Shown here piece after piece: positions 33,516 through 45,079 of a stretch of DNA of 64,000 nt. The translations under genes were made by a program, and so were the position numbers. The stretch is from Astropecten irregularis (Eukaryota; Echinodermata; Asteroidea; Paxillosida; Astropectinidae). The stretch is from positions 24,449,873 to 24,513,872 of the forward strand of contig OZ020248.1 in NCBI GenBank assembly GCA_963971285.1, read 5' to 3'. Below the pieces are notes generated by a model, which was not told where the DNA came from, did no database searches, and worked only from the letters and a program-made list of their open reading frames with translations. The stretch's first letter is position 1; each line of letters begins with the position of its first letter.

Positions 33516-34001
33516 TTTCCTTTTGTTCGTTTTGCAGTCAGAAGCAATGAAACCACTCACATACCGCCATATCCCAAGGATCATTGAAGATACGCGCAAC
33601 ATTAGCAATGCTGCAAATCTGAGAAAACGGCATATCGCGGATCGCTCAAAGAAATTGCGGCTTTCTTTTTTAATCAACATGAAATTATCAAACAAACCAC
33701 ATGGGACATTGACTGGATCAAGCCGTGATAGAAAACGACTCTGGTGTAATCTCTCACACTCTCTAAATCATGTTCGCTCAATTTGTTTTGCTTTTGCAAT
33801 TAAACCTAGCATATTTTTCAGCAAAATGACTACGGAATACAATGCATTTATACATTGCATTTAAATGGTGATGAATCATGCGCGCACAAACTGCAAAGGT
33901 CTTTGAATCTTTATTAAAGTGACATGTTCTCAGAATTGTTGATAGAACCAAAATGATGCGTCACAAGTCACCACAAAACCATGAATGTGTGCATGTTTTT
34001 T

Positions 34002-34152
34002 TTAAGGTACAGTACAGGATTGGTAACATATCCAAACAGAAATGTTCCCAGATTTACCTATAACATTCGGGGTATGAAGATGGTGCTGGTAGAAACATAT
34101 TGTTCCACCTGAAATAGTGTATTTATCTAGAAACTAGTAAAACAAAGACCGA
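34002..34152 (+). repeat. TTAA MITE family A, 5' half
   Basis: TTAAGGTACAGTACAGGATT, ATGAAGATGGTGCTGGTAG and GTAAAACAAAGACCG, then broken off at an ATT run leading to the GTT tract. Confidence 0.75.
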
Positions 34153-34207
34153 TTATTATTATTATTTCATATTATAACCCTGTGAAATGCTGTCCGATCA
34201 TTCTCGA

Positions 34208-34372
34208 GACAGCTTCTGACTGCTGTTGTTGTTGTTGCTGTTCCTCTTGCTGCTGTTGTTTGGTGTTCTGGTTCTTGCCATGTTGTTGTTGTTGTTGCTG
34301 CTGATGTTGTTGTTGTTCTTGCCATGTTGTTGTTGTTGCTGTTGCTTCTGTTGCTGTTGGTGATGTTCTTGT

Positions 34373-34416
<44 letters not shown>

Positions 34417-34500
34417 CTGTTGTTGTTGCCATGTTGTTGTTGCAGCTGTTGTCGTTGTTGTTGGTGATGTTGTTGTTGTTGTTGCTGTTGCTGTTGTCTT
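34208..34500 (+). repeat. (GTT/GCT)n trinucleotide tract
   Basis: About 290 bp of imperfect GTT and GCT triplets. The minus strand reads as Gln/Asn/Thr-rich frames in several phases, as expected of any CAA/CAG repeat. There is no splice or codon evidence that it is translated. Confidence 0.9.
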
Positions 34501-35792
34501 TTCTCTGCACACGTACACCGCCACTGAGTTTCATGTTGACAAACATATTGTCTCTAAGTGGGCATCAAGAACATAACTATCAACAGATTATAATTCTTTC
34601 CAATAAAAGTAAATTGACCACAATGACTTTTTCTGTTTTGTTTGGAAATGACGGACAGTATCACATAGTGTCAAGATGTGAAACACGATACATTACCTGT
34701 GTGACTAGCTATGAACATATTGGGATTAATAGCAAGCTCCAGCAAGTTGTTATAAATTATTTAGGATTGACGCAAGAGAAAGGCAATATTTGCAGTGTAA
34801 TAAAATCTAATTGTGATCTCACTGTGCCTAACTGTTTAAAACACAACTCGTTGAAAGCCGTACCTCTCCATGCGTGCACTGTGAGTCTGGGTCAGACTCG
34901 TCCCCAGGGCTCGATATTGCCCGTGGGACACGGCATACCCCTGGCCCGGCTACGGCAAAAGAGTTCGCATGGCCGCCGACGATCCATCTAGCCGTGCAAT
35001 AATTAAAACTTGCCATGGAGCCCGGCGCACATATGGGCTTAGGGGAATTATATTATTTGGATATTAATAATTGTCTCCTCGGTCGGAGTGCCAAGGCCAA
35101 GCTGGGTTGACGAAGGAGCGTTAGCTAGGCTAGCGAGCGAGCAAGCTGACTGGCCAGCCGGGGCTAGCGACGCGCCGCCACGGCTTAAAACAATAAGGCT
35201 AACTGCACAAAATGCTTGATTAAATGAAATTCTCGCCTAATGCCTTCGTACGTTGTTTATCCTCGCGAACATCTCGAAACATAATTAGGGATATTGCCGT
35301 AGGAGGGAAATGTAGCGCGTCTGTGTCAGCAATAGCTCCGGGTGCTTCGAGAGAGAAAAAAAAGGCGGGAAATTGACTTTTACTTTCAGATGATTTGCAA
35401 CTCTGATTCGGACCGCATTTTTTTCCCCAGAACGTTTTATTAGATCGATGGTGTACGGTCGTGTGGCATAGAAGTCATGCCCAAACGGCTGCCAGCCGAT
35501 GCTGCAACTAGATGGCCTCTTGAATCGGTGCCTTCGTCTCATTTTATGTCCCCCCTCTCTCTCTATCGCACTGACTTCAGTGGAAACTAGAGCATGAAAT
35601 CGCACGTACCTGAGTCCGTTCCTGAGATCAAATTCATCTCGTCAATCTGTTTAAAGGTACAAAGGTTAGTGATGGGAGACAGATATAGGGCCAATAGCTT
35701 CTCATGCACTTCTCGAGAACTTTGATGAGATCTTTGCACATGATGTGGTCGCAATCGTGCTCCGTACCTGGCATAAAACCATCACCAATGTT

Positions 35793-36034
35793 GGGGCCTT
35801 TCTTAAAGCTCGGCTTCGGCTCCGGCTCCGGCTTCGTCTCTGTTTTCATACACTGAAAATATAGGTTGTGGTTCGCCATTGAAGCTCAAGCTCTGTTGTC
35901 CTTTTCAAACCAGAGAATCTACTTCGTAACTGAAGCCAAAAGCCTCTATTTTGATACCTGTAATTTTGAAATGGATTCACGAAATGGAGGCGAAGCCGGA
36001 GTCTGAGCAGGAGACGAACTTTGAGAAAGGCCCC
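35793..36034. repeat. Family F element
   Basis: GGGGCCTTTCTTAAAGCTCG, GGCTCCGGCTCCGGCTTC, interior AAACCAGAGAATCTACTTCG, then GGATTCACGAAATGGAGGCG and TTTGAGAAAGGCCCC. Confidence 0.8.
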
Positions 36035-36578
36035 TAGAAAAATTTGAGGCTTTGCATGGTGATAACAATATGCGGATCGGTGTGTGGAAACACCGTGTAA
36101 GAATCGTTCGTACTTTCGCACTTCTTATTTCCACGCACTTCTCGTAAGGTCTCAACGTTTCGACTAGCCTGCTCTAGTCATCATCAGAAAACGTTGCTCT
36201 AGAAAGCGTTGTGTCGGCACAACATTGCTTTTGATATTTCGTTGTATAATGTATTTTGCATGCATGTATTACGGCTTAAGTGAACATTACAGTAAGTGAA
36301 TTTTTAATGTAGCCGAAGCTTTGAGGGACTTGAATGTTGCTGTAGCCGTTCTATAGTCGAATGCGATATAATGTAGGTCTTCCACGGGGATAGAGAGGGT
36401 AATAGTATCATGTCTGACTATGCAAACAAACATGAGTGATATGGCATGACACCCTACGTCACTTAAACGTCTCACGGGTGCAGTAATCCACGCGGCTACA
36501 GTTTCAAAAAATGTATTTCATAACTGTGACAAGAAATGCGTGTGAAAATGAACTTAGGATCTTAAAGGTATTCTATAT

Positions 36579-36938
36579 TTAAAGGTAGATTCATACTTTG
36601 GTAGGATACCGAAACAGAAATCTTCACACAGATTTACCTTTAACTTTACAGGTGTAAAGATGGTGATGGTAGAAACGCATCTTTGAACTTTTCCTGCCTG
36701 AAATGCTGTTTTCAAATTGAAAAGAGTAAAACCAAAGACCCCAAACAATTTTGATCTTCGGAAGATCAAACATAAACGATTTTTAAAGAATCCGTGGGCG
36801 TTTTTCACTCACGGTTTTCTCAAAAAGTGGGCAACGTGTGGGACTGGGAATTTCACAGATGACTGTTACTGTATCGGTCTTGATATTTATACCTTTGAAT
36901 CTGCATTTATTAAAAAGCAAAGTATAAAATCACCTTAA
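36579..36938 (+). repeat. TTAA MITE family A, older copy
   Basis: 360 bp with TTAA at both ends; TTAAAGGTAGATTCATACTT left, TATAAAATCACCTTAA right; the central palindrome is altered to GATCTTCGGAAGATC. Confidence 0.85.
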
Positions 36939-38539
36939 AATGGAATGGCCCTCTTTTCATTTAAGTATAGTGAGTTTTCATTTCCTTTACGACCAGTCGT
37001 AATCGTAAAGAATTCATAATAGTCATTTGATGATTGACACTAGCTATTAGCGTCGATATTATTAGTTGTTTCTCTAATCTACTGACCCCATTTTTATTTA
37101 TCTTGTCATATGTGCTCATCCCCTTTCTCGTGAACCTTTAAAACTATCACCCTGTCAGCGAGTGCCACAGTCTTATCGCCGATTGTGTCAGCGAGAATTA
37201 ATTTACAGCTCCCCAACTGCTACCCTATGATTATAATGATGATGATGATAGTGACGCGAGCTGTGGCCGGCAGCGACCGTGTTTCAGTCCAGCAGGCCAC
37301 GGGGGAAAATTGGCCATCGAGCCCCAGTAAATCCTACCGGGAGCAAGCCCCTCAAACAAACACAAAAAAAAAAAGAGAAAAACTTCGCCATGCGTGATGC
37401 GGATGGCGCCGGGAACTTGATGACCAACTCCTCATTTAACCTCGGGGAAAAAACCCTGAAATTCATAACCTCTGGCTTTTTCCACAAGACCAAGGGGTGA
37501 AAATGGTCGTTTGGTTGGTGTAATAATAAGCTGAACTTTAATCGCCCTCTTGGGATATCAAACTGTCCGTGCTTAGGCTAAATGACATTTTTTGTCTTTC
37601 TATCCGTCCGTTAAAAAAATAGTTCTATAGGTTATTATAGTTTGTGGAATGGACCGTAATGTATTCAATTATTAAGAAGACAATCTGCTTTTATGATACG
37701 TTGATCGCAATCTTGCCACCGATCTTGGCCGCGATTTTGAAAGTGCCCGGCGAGCTGTGTTTTTTGCCTGGGACAATAATTACGGCGAAAAAACCATTAG
37801 GGGAAGAGTGGTAATTGTGACAGGCTGGCTGGATGGCTCGCTGGCCGGCCGGTCGAATGAAACGTTCTCGGTGAGATAATGATGAAAAAGCTATGATCTA
37901 AGATGCCGTTCAACCACAGCTGAATATGGGCTAGAAATCAGCTTTTCATCAGTGTGAAATAGTCATCGGGGTTATTTTCTTATCTGTTAAAATCGTGTGA
38001 CAAATATTGTTTGGCAATGATAATATGCCACGAGACATTAAAAGTTTCAGTCCTAAAGTTTAAAGTTTAAAGTCACGCGATGTACGTAATAGCTCTCATC
38101 AGCTTCAGCATTTTCTGTCCTATTTTTTTTTTATTTTGCGTGTTTGTATAATTATACTGATTACTATTATTGTTTCTGGTGCGTAAAGTTTCCACGTGAT
38201 ACGTTTGTCATGATCAAAATGTCATTGTGAAGTTTATCCCTGAAATATTTTTGTCCTGAATGAGAGAGTAAAGAAAGTGCTTTTCTGCAGATTCTATAGT
38301 GACACTTTTACAATCCAAGGAATATTTATTGAGCCACCAGTGGAACAAAATATCCTAATGTATTATTCAAAATGATGTGAAGCAGCTGGGCTATAGCGCC
38401 CTCATACGTCAGTAATTAGCGACCCGCCCAAAATATTGTTCATAGGTCTTGAAGTACTGTACAAAAACTTTTCCTAGAACAAAATAGACTTATGATATTT
38501 CGAGAAGGCGGAGCTCTCTCTCTCTCTTTTAAAACGGTT

Positions 38540-38770
38540 CTGGCTGGAACTATGATTTGGGACGTTTCAATTGAATTAGACACGGATAAAAAGTCGACCG
38601 TTTGAAGCCGTGTCGCTCTTCTGCCGTTAAAAGCGACAAGCCCTGTCGATCTTTCGGCAGGAAGCCGGCAATCCTGGGCCAATAATTATTTGAATTAGAC
38701 CCAGCAGAAGTTCGACGTTTTATGCGTGCCGCCAGTAAGCGTCAAGCCTGTTTGCTGGCTGCGATCGTTT
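38540..38770. repeat. Probable decayed relative of the 16,133 fold-back element
   Basis: Motifs GTGTCGCTCTTCTGCCG, CGATCTTTCGGCAGG and AGTTCGACGTTTTATGCG match the interior order near 16,690-16,800, with TGAATTAGACcc-type arms repeated. Confidence 0.4.
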
Positions 38771-39708
38771 TTATTTCAGCTGAAGACAATGCATGATTGT
38801 GGTGTTCATTAAAACAATAGCACAGGCAGGCCACAGGGAAACAATAAACGACAAAATCTTGCCACATAATAATGAAGGGGTTGAGAATACAATGGTCAGT
38901 TGGAGAGAGCGGTCAGTTGACAATCTGGCTGCCCTTTACCTCCAGACCACTCCTCCGACCAACCCACATTCCCTTCCCAAACTCGCTATATCGTCTCACA
39001 TCTCCATTATATCCATTTCATCCGATCATTATAACTTCCCCCTTTTCCTCCCTTTAAAAAAATAATTTCTTCCCACTTTCTCTCTCTTTCGGTATTAAGC
39101 TCGACAATGACAATGAAACCTTCTCAAAGCTTCCACACATTTTCTATTTCATTATGATCTGTCCCCCCTCCATCAAAGGTTCCCCCTTCTCCATTACCAC
39201 GTGCATTTTGCTTGTAAATCTGCAGATAGATTCGACCGTAATTCAATCAAAAACGCATTTAGCAGTCCACATTATACAATCAGCCCCAGCATTTGGGCCC
39301 ATGCTGTATTCAAGGAGAAGGCTGATTCAAACTAAATTTACTTCTAGTAATTCCTCTCTCCTTTTTTTCTTGCCTATTTTTACCATCTTCTTTTCCTTCG
39401 CGCCAAGCTTTCCATTTCAATTCTCGAGTGATTTGGTAATACGCGCGGAAGGGGAATTCTGAAAGGTTTGTATTACAGAAGCAAACTTTGGATAATTTTC
39501 GGGACCCTTTGTCCGAGTATGGAAACACTTAGGGCCCGATGTATAACAGTAGTAATTTGGTGTCGGCAGTTTCGTGAGCGACCTTCGTGGCGTCGTTGTT
39601 GCGAAACGAATGGGGAGCTTTTGTACAGAGTGCCACTCTGTGCGTATTGAAATGTGTGGGGCCAAAGTATACATCATCATCAATAAACTTATAGCTTATA
39701 GTAGTATT

Positions 39709-39876
39709 TTAAAGGTAGTAGCACACTTTGATAAAGTTGATAGAACAGCAGTTGCGGTCTGTTCATAATTTGATTTGTCATGAAATAAAAACAAACCTGT
39801 GAAAGTTTCAGCTCAATTGATCATTGGAAACAGTAGAAAACCGCGAAAAACCGTTGCAATTGTTACGCGAAATTGT
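39709..39876. repeat. Family C MITE, truncated
   Basis: TTTTAAAGGTAGTAGCACAC start and CCTGTGAAAGTTTCAGCTC interior; ends before the family D hairpin. Confidence 0.6.
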
Positions 39877-39881
39877 AAGGT

Positions 39882-39943
39882 GCCAATTTCATAGAGCTGC
39901 TTAAGCAAATTTTGTGCTTAAGCAGCTCTATGAAATTCGCCCC
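39882..39943. repeat. Family D reduced to a bare hairpin
   Basis: GCCAATTTCATAGAGCTGCT and AGCAGCTCTATGAAATTCGC form an almost perfect stem of about 28 bp around a short loop. The interior of about 180 bp found in full copies is missing. Confidence 0.8.
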
Positions 39944-40059
39944 TGTTTGTAAAAAGACTACACGTGACTGACAAGTTGGTATTTTACCTCAGATATCCAA
40001 CCCCAAACTCAACTGAAATAAGGATTTTACTATTGATAATGGTGGTGCTATTGTCTTTT

Positions 40060-40150
40060 GTCATTGAAAAGTGAGCAAAGAGAAATTGACTATAGAGCGG
40101 GATTCGAACCACTTAAGAAAAACATCCATTGAACAAGGCTTCTAGCCACT
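40060..40150 (-). repeat. tRNA-derived SINE fragment
   Basis: Inverted tail TGAAAAGTGAGCAAAGAGAA and B box GGATTCGAACC; A-box half lost. Confidence 0.55.
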
Positions 40151-40774
40151 TAAAGTAATGAGCTACTATCAATGATGCTTGGTGAACATGAACTTGACTT
40201 GATAATCTTTTTGAAGGACAATAGGTCATTGTTTAAAAGGAAACATCCGCCAATTAGTGGTAGCAATGCCATTTCCAACTATGATTATGGTAAGCACTCG
40301 CCTGACGGAACATACGAACAAAGATGCATGCAGGCAAAACATAATATAGACATGATGGCAATGATCTCATCGATTTTCTTGGCCACACAATGGGTACAAA
40401 CGGCGCCAACCGCCCGTCACATGTCCCGAGAACATTCGCTGGGCTTTCCGTTCCCGGGCTTTGGCGTGTCTTTGAATTGGTTATGTTGTTCAGCAAACAT
40501 AGCTATAATGTTTCTTTTGTCATAAGACAATAGGATTTTTCATGTCACATTAATAATGTGCTCTTATGCACAGTTAAGCTGTGAGTGACGTGTGATAGGG
40601 AATGTGACTTTACCCTTTGTCGTTTATAGCTATGTGCGCATTGCTGGCAGTGTACGTCTTTCAGTACTAAGTAAACTCAGATACATAATATTGATCGCGC
40701 GTGTAGGAATCAGTGGTCTACAAGAAAGTACAAGAATTCCAAAATGATACATTACTCAACTGATGTCTTACATT

Positions 40775-41124
40775 TTAAAGGTAACATCATTCGTACTTTG
40801 GTAGTATACCGAAACAGAAATCTTCACAGATTTACCAAGCCTATATAACTCGCAGGGTATGAAGACGGTGATGGTAGAAACATAATGTTAAAATCTTTCT
40901 GTCTAAAATGCTGTATTTATCCAGAAAAGAGTAAAACCAAATAACCATGAAAAATTTTGATCTTCGGAAGATCAAAAATCATGTGAAAAGATTCTAAAAT
41001 GATTGTCACTGTTTTCTCAAAAATTGGGTACCGTATGGGACTGGAAATTGTTTTTACAGATGACTGTTACTGTATCTTTCATGATATTTCTTTGACAAAA
41101 ACTAAGTATGAAATTACCCTTCAG
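40775..41124 (+). repeat. TTAA MITE family A, older copy
   Basis: TTAAAGGTAACATCATTCGT left; interior complete; GATCTTCGGAAGATC centre as in the 36,579 copy. Right TTAA mutated. Confidence 0.8.
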
Positions 41125-42716
41125 AAAAAATCATCACCAACTGGTTAGTCTGGAGAAAAAAAACCCTGGTATTTCTTTGTTGTTTTGTTTGCAGACATGA
41201 CGCTAGTTTATAGATCACTATAATTATTTCATTCCAACCACACAATGATGAAATTCGCTTTTTGCTTTGTCCTATAGGCGACCTCGTATCTTTTTAAAAA
41301 ACATTCCTTAAGAATCCAGACACATTGTACCTTAAACATGATTTTATTTCATTTTTTCTTTTCTTGTTTTCATTATTTTGGCGACTTCCAACCTCGCATC
41401 AGTTCCGTATAATGACATGATTAAAAATTATGTCTCGGTTGTAATTATGGTACATCAATATTTTGATTCGTTTTCCGATATTATGATTTGTGTTTATGTT
41501 TTTTTCTAGTTCTATTGTTCTTCATTCTTTTCTTTCTTTATTATTTGTCCCTTTTCTTTGCATTTTAACATAGTTTTATGCTCATTGCACATGCAACGAG
41601 ATATGGGCTTAACCTTGTGTATAATTGAAGTCAATGCAAGCGTGCATCGAGTACGTATGTTCGTGGGTATTTTTCATTCTCAAAAGACCGCACATGTGAT
41701 TGCGGGTTAGCCTTTGACACGTCGGTTTATTGTACACAGCCTTGCAAAAGAGGGTAAAACATCGGAATATTTGGGGGTTTTTGTTCCCGGCAATGGTTGC
41801 TGGTGTCGCCGTCGCTTTGGCCCTTGTGTCCCCCCGACACGCGACCCGCCGATCGGTGCACACGAACCCGCTGACGATATTTGAATTGGCGCACGATGGT
41901 CGGCAAGCGGCCGCCGTAATTGCGTGGCATTGTTATGGTGTGAAAATGTTCCTGTTTATGTCATTCAATGAATCGCCGCGTGGACAAAAGTTCGTTTTCT
42001 CGGGGCGTGGTGCCGACGTTGGACCGGTAAAGGACCACCGGCACCGCCCGTATAACCCCAGGCCTTGCCGTATCGCAGCTTGAGCTATAGCCGTGTGACC
42101 ATTTGTTTCGCCTGTGACTGCCCGCGCTTCATTTCTGTTTTGAACTTGACAGTATACAAACCATAAAAGAAGTTTCAATGGCATATTGATTGTAATGTTG
42201 ACTGGTTCTTTGAAGACGTGTTAGGGCCTACTAAGTTAACATGCATCATTTGTACCCTAGCCTTTCCCGATACCAAGTTCTGCCAGCTGACAATAGGGCT
42301 ATATACATATATTTTCAAATCTATTTATCTATTTATTATTTGTTTGCTTACTTCCTTCCTTGTTTATGTTGTGTTTTTTCTTCGACATTTCCCCCTTTTA
42401 TAGCAATTAGCCAACAAACTTTTTTAAAGTCAAGTGGTGGCGCTCTGTTGGACGCCATTATAGGGGTACAGCTTTGAAAGGTCCTATTAATACACTTTTA
42501 ATGAAGTTAAGTAATATTTAGTTCATTTCATATAAAAATTAAATTTATACAAAGATTAGCCTATAAAAATACATTCTGGTATTACATTCAGCATTTTAGG
42601 CGGGAAATACGTTTTAAGAGAGCGCCCTCACGCACTGACATTTTCATGTTCAATAAACAGTTGTCTGTTCTTCATGGGATCAGGATAGCCTGCCGATTCT
42701 TTACCAGAAGTAAAAG

Positions 42717-43137
42717 GCAGACGTATAGGTGTGGCAGTCTTGGGTGTGGCAGACCTAGGTGTGGTAGGCTTGGGTGTGGCAGACCTAGGTGTGGCAGGCG
42801 TGAAAGTGGAAGACCAATAGGTGTGGCAGGCTAGGGTGTGGCAGACCTTGGTGTGGCAGGTTGGGTGTGGAAGACCTATAGCTATGGTAGGCTTGGTTGT
42901 GGAAGACCAATAGGTGTGGCAGTCTTGGATGTGGAAGACGTAGGTGTGGCAGACTTGGGTGTGGCAGACCTGGGTGTGTCAGGGTTGGATGTGGAAGACC
43001 TAGGTGTGGCAGACCTAGGTGTGGCAGGTTGGGTGTGGAAGACCTATAGCTATGATAGGCTTGGTTGTGGAAGACCAATAGGTGTGGCAGGCGTGGGTGT
43101 GGCAGACCTAGGTGTGGCAGGCTTGGGTGTGGTTGTT
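42717..43137 (+). repeat. 15-bp minisatellite, about 28 units
   Basis: Units of GTGTGGCAGACCTAG with variants (GCAGGCTTGG, GAAGACCTATA). A higher-order segment containing GGTTGTGGAAGACCAATAGG recurs about 170 bp apart (near 42,890 and 43,065). Because the unit is a multiple of three, long frames stay open on both strands; they are not genes. Confidence 0.92.
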
Positions 43138-44440
43138 TGAGCTCCGTAGGCTGGCTTATTCCACTAACTACTATTAAAACCAACAAAATAAGTGTAATTA
43201 TAATAGCCGTGATGAAAAACCTTTTTATCTCAATCGTCTTTTCCAATCGTTTTTATACTTTTGTATTCGCAATTTTTTTTCTCTCTCCAAATTTCCCTCG
43301 TCCTTGCTCAATGATTAGACGCGCTAGAAATTCCAGCAAAATCATTGATTTTGTCTGTTGATTTTAGCGCTCGCCACATTTACCCGTCCCTCCCCACTCC
43401 CTCCCTCCTCCGTGTATTCGGCGAGAATGGACGGGTTGTTGCACCGCGTCTCGCCACAGGCGATCGCCCGGGCCCACGGGGCAGACTCGGGACGGCAGTA
43501 ACCCACAAAACAATAATGTTGACGTTTGGCAAAACAACACAAACAGCGGGAGCGGAAGAGCAAAATCAATTGTAGGGTTTGTCTGCCTCCCCTGCATGGC
43601 CGGGTATAATAATGTACACGTTTCGGCGAATCGAAGACTAGCATCTGGTCCTCAGTAAACGCTATTGGTTTTTTGCTTAACGGTCGAGCGAGTCGAATCC
43701 CACGTGGGGAATTGGAATAAAAGAAAACAGAGAAATCGGCCGATGAAAAAGACAAACACAGTTTTAGTATAAAAAAAGGAACGAACTTGGAAAAACAAAC
43801 ATTTTGTCCGCCCGAACGCGCTCAACGTACGGCGCTTCGCACAACAGCCCGTGATAAGTAAACAAATCGGTAAAACAACAAAATACAAATGATGAACAAA
43901 TAGATCACAATGAACAAAAAGGAGTGGATTGAGGAACATTCGATTGAGCTATTGTATTCATTTGGTGATAACATAAAAGCAGGTGATAGTGTCAACGCAC
44001 GTAATGGTATTCTATGTTATAATTTGCAAAATGTGTACATTCATTCAACACAGTGTTTACAAATTTCCAGTGTTAAGTTCAGGGTTATGCAAAGTCGGCT
44101 TTGCAATAAGTCGTTGCTTGAAGCTATTGACTCTGTTTTCGTTTCGTATTTTGTTGCTAATGTTGTTGTTGTTGTTATTTCTCTGTCTACACTGGATGAC
44201 AATAATCGATTATGGCAACGAATGTTGATACTTACATGTAATTTATTTTGTGCAGTAAAATAATGTAAAACGATTACAAAGCTGCCTATGATGTATGCAG
44301 AATCATATGACAAGATTTTGAGGTTTTCGGTAATTCTACTCGTTTTATGCAATAATTCGAGGTGTGGGTAGCAAGTTTTTAGTTCATGTGCAAAAAAAGA
44401 AAGAAAGAAAATTTCGATACCAATGAGGAGAATTGAACGT

Positions 44441-44810
44441 TTAAAGGTAGTATCATACTTTGTTTTTTTGTCACAGAAATACAGATTCGTGGGCAGAAAT
44501 TTCAAGACAGATACAGTAACAGTAATCTGTGTGAAAATTTCAGTCCCATACGTTGCCCACCGTTAAGAAAACAGGGAAAAACGGCCACATTATTTTTTAA
44601 GTCTTTTCTCTTTTATTTTTGATCTTTTAAAAGATCAAAAAGATTTTCGGTCGTTGTTTTACAAATTTCTGGATAAATACACCATTTCAGGCGGAAACAT
44701 TTTAACAGTATGTACAACCACCATCTTCATACCCTGTAAGTTATACGTAAATTTGTGAACATTTCTGTTTTGGTGTCTTACCAAAAGTATGATACTACAT
44801 GTGCCTTTAA
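44441..44810 (-). repeat. TTAA MITE family A, complete copy
   Basis: TTAAAGGTAGTATCATACTT left, full interior in reverse, central GATCTTTTAAAAGATC, right end GTATGATACTACATGTGCCTTTAA. Confidence 0.88.
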
Positions 44811-44900
44811 ATGTATAGTATTATACTTTGGTAAGAAACCAAAACAGAAATGTTCACATATTTAATTACGTATAACTTACAGAAGATGGTAGATATAAAT
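44807..44900 (+). repeat. TTAA MITE family A, 5' fragment sharing a TTAA
   Basis: TTAAATGTATAGTATTATAC followed by GGTAAGAAACCAAAACAGAA and TTACAGAAGATGGTAG. It begins at the TTAA that closes the previous copy. Confidence 0.75.
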
Positions 44901-45037
44901 GAGGATGGGTACTTAGGGAGCCATTCCCATATAGGATCGTGTTAACAAAACTTTACTTACCTATTTCTAAACATCCTCCAAACCAATGAAACCATTGAAA
45001 TTGACATAATATTGAGAGCATTCTCTGTTTTCTATCA

Positions 45038-45079
45038 AAAATATGGACATTAAAATATGGACATTAAAATATGGACATT
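45038..45079 (+). repeat. 14-bp tandem repeat, three units
   Basis: AAAATATGGACATT repeated three times exactly. Confidence 0.85.

Noticed and set aside
34172..34546. Minus-strand Gln/Asn/Thr-rich frames
   Set aside because: Low-complexity translation of a trinucleotide repeat, open in more than one frame; no splice or start evidence.
40172..40525. 117-codon plus ORF
   Set aside because: No domain and no codon bias; next to SINE and MITE fragments. Treated as chance.
42785..43246. 153-codon Pro/His/Leu-rich frame on the minus strand and GVADLGVAG-type frame on the plus strand
   Set aside because: Artefact of a 15-bp minisatellite whose unit is a multiple of three.
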